The notes beneath the pieces are model-generated. The model was not told the DNA's origin and ran no database searches. It saw only the letters and a program-made list of their open reading frames with translations. The position numbers and the translations under genes were made by a program. This document shows positions 5,090 to 7,844 of a stretch of 7,844 nucleotides of DNA, piece by piece; the first letter of the stretch is position 1, and the number at the start of each line of letters is the position of its first letter. The DNA comes from Bacteroidetes bacterium HGW-Bacteroidetes-12 (GTDB taxonomy: Bacteria; Bacteroidota; Bacteroidia; Flavobacteriales_E; Vicingaceae). Location of the stretch: positions 1 to 7,844 of the forward strand of contig PHDR01000125.1 of assembly GCA_002841035.1 (NCBI GenBank), given 5' to 3'.

Positions 5090-6895
5090 AATTTGCATTT
5101 CTAATAATATTGTTGTGCCTTTTTCTGGTGTTGAGTCTATATTGAATCTTGCTTTTATAGATGTTGCTCTGTTTTTCATATTATCTAACCCATTGCCTAA
5201 TTTTACTTCATTAATATTAAATCCTATTCCATCATCCTCAATCTTTAGTATCAGTTTACCTTGTTCTTCTTTAAGCAATACGTTTATGGTTGTTGCTGCC
5301 GAATATTTTAACGAATTGTTTATGGCTTCTTGAACTATTCTGTAAATATTAACTCCCTCAATTGCATTAAAACTAATTTTTTGTTGCACATCCACCTCAA
5401 AATTAAAAGCAATGTTTTCTTTAACAATTTTGGCTGTTTCAATGTAATTATACAATCTCGATTTTAAATCTTCGAAACTTATTTCATCTTTATTTAATGC
5501 CCAAATGGTATCTCTAAGTTGGGTAATGGTTGTTCTACTAAAATCAGCAATACCGTGTAGTTTATCTCTAAGTTTTTCGTCTGCTGTTTTAAACAAATAA
5601 CCCATATTATCTACCGAAGAAATGATAAAAGTTAGTTGAGAACCAATATTGTCATGTAAATCCCTTGATATTCTTATTCGTTCTTCATGTAATTCATTTT
5701 GAAGTGTAACTTTGGCTAACTCATCTTTCAATCTATTTTCTTCAATAAGTTTTTGTTGCTTAAATTTTTGTTGTTTGTATATATAAACTCCCAGAATAAT
5801 AATAAAGATGATTACTAAAGCCAAGCCTATAAGTGTGTAATTCCTTTGTCTTACTCGTAATTGTTCTTTTGTAATAATAACCTCTTGTTCTATTAGCTGT
5901 TTTTCTTTCTTTTCGGTTTCGTATTGAATTTCCAATTGGGCTATTGCTTTATTGGATTTTTCGTTTAACAGGGAATCTTGTAAGTTATGAGCTATTTTTA
6001 AATAGTTAATAGCTTCGTTGGGTTGATTGGTTTTTTCCAAACACGCTGCTAAATACGAAGAGGCATATTGAGCCAAGTGGACATAGTTGTTTTCTATAGC
6101 TTTTTCATAACTTTTTCTAAACCAATCAGCTGCTTCGGCATATTTTCCCTGACTGTAATAAAAATCGGCAAATTGCACTGAAGTTTCCGCAATGCCGTAA
6201 ACATCATTTCTTTTTGTTCTTATAATATAAGCTTCTTCTAAATATGCTTTAGCTTTTTCAAAATTATTTTTTAGTGCAAAAGCTCCCGCTAAGTGTCCTA
6301 ATGCAAAAGGAATGCCTATGCTATCTTTTTGGGTTATTTTTAAATCTAATGCAAGATTGTAATAATAAATGGCACTATCTATATTTCCAGCTGTTTCTTG
6401 TAATACTCCAAAGTTATCATAGGTAGGATTTAAACCTACAAAATCTTGATTTTTTTCTAATAGGAAAATGGCTTTTCGCATGTAATACATTGCTTTTTCA
6501 ATGTCTCTTGTTCTAAACGAATACCCTAACCCTCCATAAGCATTTCCCAATAATACTTCATCTCCAATTTCTTCATAAATTTTAATAGCCTTTAAGTTAT
6601 AATCTGTCCGTTTATCAAAATTGCCTAAAAAGTAGTTTACTAAAGCTAATTTATCATAAATTTTAGCCAAATTTAACGGTTGAATTTCTGCTTTTTTTTT
6701 GGCTAAATTTAAAAAGATTGTTTCTGCAACATCTGTACGAGCAACTATTTTATCGTAAGGAATAGTTAATGCCATTTCTATTTGCTGTTCTAAGCTTACT
6801 TTTTCCATTTCTTTAACAACACTATCAATGTAGTTTGTTTGTGAAAACCCCAATACGCTTATAAATAGAAAGAAATTAAAAAATATGTTTTTCAT
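5084..6895 (-). CDS. TPR-containing sensor histidine kinase (HisKA_3 type)
   Basis: This 603-residue protein starts at ATG 6895. Residues 1-19 form a signal peptide (probable cleavage GFS-Q). Residues about 77-310 contain six TPR-like helical repeats of roughly 40 residues, each with a G-(N/D/K)-(F/Y/I)-x-x-A type turn (for example GNIDSAIYYYN and GKYAEAADWF). They are expected to lie in the periplasm. A charged helical linker (315-350), one transmembrane segment (about 353-373) and a second coiled-coil-like stretch (376-405) follow. The dimerisation/phosphorylation motif ERIRISRDLHDNIGSQL carries the likely phospho-histidine H414. The ATP-binding domain has an N-box (EAINNSLKYS, N526/N527), DDGIGF (554-559) and GNGLDNM (567-573). 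This is the NarX/DesK-like class that partners NarL-type regulators, matching the next gene. The signal is unknown; the exported TPRs suggest protein or peptide sensing or partner binding (inference). Confidence 0.94.
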   Translation of the reverse strand: MKNIFFNFFLFISVLGFSQTNYIDSVVKEMEKVSLEQQIEMALTIPYDKIVARTDVAETIFLNLAKKKAEIQPLNLAKIYDKLALVNYFLGNFDKRTDYNLKAIKIYEEIGDEVLLGNAYGGLGYSFRTRDIEKAMYYMRKAIFLLEKNQDFVGLNPTYDNFGVLQETAGNIDSAIYYYNLALDLKITQKDSIGIPFALGHLAGAFALKNNFEKAKAYLEEAYIIRTKRNDVYGIAETSVQFADFYYSQGKYAEAADWFRKSYEKAIENNYVHLAQYASSYLAACLEKTNQPNEAINYLKIAHNLQDSLLNEKSNKAIAQLEIQYETEKKEKQLIEQEVIITKEQLRVRQRNYTLIGLALVIIFIIILGVYIYKQQKFKQQKLIEENRLKDELAKVTLQNELHEERIRISRDLHDNIGSQLTFIISSVDNMGYLFKTADEKLRDKLHGIADFSRTTITQLRDTIWALNKDEISFEDLKSRLYNYIETAKIVKENIAFNFEVDVQQKISFNAIEGVNIYRIVQEAINNSLKYSAATTINVLLKEEQGKLILKIEDDGIGFNINEVKLGNGLDNMKNRATSIKARFNIDSTPEKGTTILLEMQIK

Positions 6896-6947
6896 GTTGA
6901 TATTATATTTTTAATAAACGAAGTTATTAACCTGACGGCAATATATA

Positions 6948-7091
6948 TCGCAACCTCCGCCTGAGGCGGATCGGAAATTAATTAACGATTTAGTTGCGAG
7001 CCCCGAAAGTTAAACTTTCGAGGATTCTCGTAAACGGAATATTACTCAAACTAAACATTTCCGCGGTATTAGGGAACTACTAAGTTTGGGT
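6948..7091. other. GC-richer intergenic element with nested inverted repeats
   Basis: Several inverted repeats are packed between the divergent genes. TCGCAAC (6948-6954) pairs with GTTGCGA (6993-6999) and encloses the 15-bp dyad TCCGCCT-G-AGGCGGA (6956-6970). CGAAAGTT-A-AACTTTCG (7004-7020) can be extended by CGAG (6997-7000) with CTCG (7027-7030). CGGAA (7035-7039) pairs with TTCCG (7059-7063). ACTCAAACT (7044-7052) pairs with AGTTTGGGT (7083-7091) with one wobble or mismatch. The last two interleave as in a pseudoknot. The segment is visibly richer in GC than its flanks. It could be a small structured RNA, a kinase 5' leader or a miniature mobile or repeat element; I do not recognise a named family. 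Confidence 0.5.
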
Positions 7092-7260
7092 ATATCGTAA
7101 AACAAAACTGAATATCTAATTGATTATCAGTTGTAATCTTAATATCCTAATGTCTATATTCTATGGTCTAGTTAATAATACTCCTCAAAAATAAATGAAT
7201 ACATTAAATATACAATAGTTTAATAAAAATAAATTTTTTATTTCTTCATCATTTTTTGTT
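7092..7260. other. AT-rich intergenic stretch, no gene seen
   Basis: This part of the divergent intergenic region has low-complexity fragments such as GTCTATATTCTATGGTCTA (7152-7170) and AT runs. I see no open reading frame with coding character, no tRNA and no strong hairpin with a T-tail. It probably carries upstream promoter sequence for the rightward gene. Confidence 0.45.
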
Positions 7261-7268
7261 TACATTTG
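7261..7268 (+). promoter_or_regulatory. Predicted -7 box of the rightward gene
   Basis: TACATTTG fits the Bacteroidota -7 consensus TAnnTTTG exactly and lies 33 bp before ATG 7302. A start near 7275 would leave a leader of about 27 nt. No clear TTG -33 element is visible about 20 bp upstream, and no copy of the dyad found before the minus-strand genes occurs here. This gene therefore seems to be outside that regulon. Confidence 0.55.
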
Positions 7269-7301
7269 TTTCATTATCAATAGCATTTAAAACAAACTCA
7301 C

Positions 7302-7844
7302 ATGAAAACAATTATGTTAGTTCCTTCATTACTAACTGTTTTTCTGCTTTCTGCTACACCAATGCTAAGCCAAACCCAACCTTTTCAAAAAGGAAAGTGG
7401 ATTGTTGATGCGGGTGTTGGTTTTGGAAATTATGTTACTAATCTTCAAACAGAAACTACTTTCTCTACTAATCAATTTAATAGTAATCCTATTTATGGAA
7501 CGAGCTTAGATGGGGCATCAGACCCTATGGGAAGTATTATTATTCCTATTAAAATTGAATATGCCATTTCTAATAGATTTGGTGTTGGGCTAAAATTTGG
7601 GCAAAATAATTTTTTAGTTAATAATAATGATATTTACAATGCTTCTTCCATAAGAAGTAGAGACTTTGGTGTTCGGTTAAACTTTCACTTAAATACGAAT
7701 GAGGAAAACGATTTATTTATTGAACTTATTTTAGGTTCTTCTAATATTAAATGGATTTACAACGATTTTTCTACTAACAATCTTAGCTCTTTAAAAGGAA
7801 GGGGCGGGTATTTGAGCATAGGCTTTAATGATAGGTTTTATTTT
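7302..7844 (+). CDS. Probable outer-membrane beta-barrel-like protein, 3' end outside window
   Basis: The frame is open for 181 codons from ATG 7302 to the right edge. Residues 1-23 look like a signal peptide (hydrophobic LLTVFLLSATPML, probable cleavage LS-Q). The rest alternates polar and hydrophobic residues in short glycine/aromatic-bounded strands: WIVDAGVGFGNYV (33-45), IIIPIKIEYAIS (79-90), RFGVGLKFGQNNFLV (92-106), RDFGVRLNFHL (120-130) and DLFIELILGSS (137-147). These fit transmembrane beta-strands of an outer-membrane protein like those annotated as PorT-like or OmpA-like barrels. A specific family cannot be named from this fragment. It is divergent from the kinase gene, with 406 bp between the starts, and shows no dyad operator. 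The start follows an A-rich leader without a Shine-Dalgarno core, as is normal in Bacteroidota. Confidence 0.78.
   Translation, partial: MKTIMLVPSLLTVFLLSATPMLSQTQPFQKGKWIVDAGVGFGNYVTNLQTETTFSTNQFNSNPIYGTSLDGASDPMGSIIIPIKIEYAISNRFGVGLKFGQNNFLVNNNDIYNASSIRSRDFGVRLNFHLNTNEENDLFIELILGSSNIKWIYNDFSTNNLSSLKGRGGYLSIGFNDRFYF

Noticed and set aside
5115..5333. A 72-codon plus-strand open frame
   Set aside because: It is antisense to the ATP-binding domain of the kinase, whose motifs are intact. The serine/phenylalanine-rich product is a shadow.
6919..6926. TAACTTCG on the minus strand as a -7 box for the kinase gene
   Set aside because: It has one mismatch in the conserved TTTG part, no -33 TTG at a suitable distance and no dyad, so the evidence is too weak to list.

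Overview
The window looks like chromosomal DNA of a member of the Bacteroidota, probably of flavobacterial type. The DNA is AT-rich. A perfect Bacteroidota -7 promoter box (TAnnTTTG) lies before two genes. The kinase has the TPR/transmembrane/HisKA_3 layout common in this phylum. The exported proteins are repetitive, Ig-like and beta-rich, of the kind usually exported by the type IX secretion system in this group. No tRNA, rRNA, transposase or CRISPR array is visible.

Layout. Five genes run leftward on the minus strand and one runs rightward. From right to left on the minus strand: a TPR-containing sensor histidine kinase (6895-5084), a NarL/FixJ-type response regulator (5021-4368), a stand-alone GerE-like HTH protein whose DNA-binding domain closely matches that of the regulator (4238-4023), an exported SUMF1/FGE-fold protein (3901-2372), and a large exported repeat protein (2292 to beyond the left edge). 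The repeat protein has five 24-residue repeats followed by Ig-like modules arranged in an exact 177-residue super-repeat. A divergent, truncated gene (7302 to beyond the right edge) encodes a probable outer-membrane beta-barrel-like protein. The 406-bp gap between the divergent genes holds a GC-richer segment full of inverted repeats, then AT-rich low-complexity sequence.

How it fits together. The most notable signal is regulatory. A 21-bp dyad (arms AATACG and CGTATT in its best form) occurs three times, before the response regulator, the GerE-like gene and the SUMF1 gene. Each copy lies exactly 21 bp upstream of an 8-bp element ending in TTTG, the conserved half of the -7 box. The 21-bp spacers do not resemble each other, so the distance appears to be what is conserved. 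The simplest reading is a self-contained regulatory circuit. The kinase senses something through its exported TPR domain and phosphorylates the response regulator. The regulator, and perhaps the small HTH protein, bind the dyads near -43 and control their own genes plus the SUMF1 protein, and possibly the repeat protein by read-through. The coordinates and spacing are read directly from the sequence; the regulatory logic is inference.
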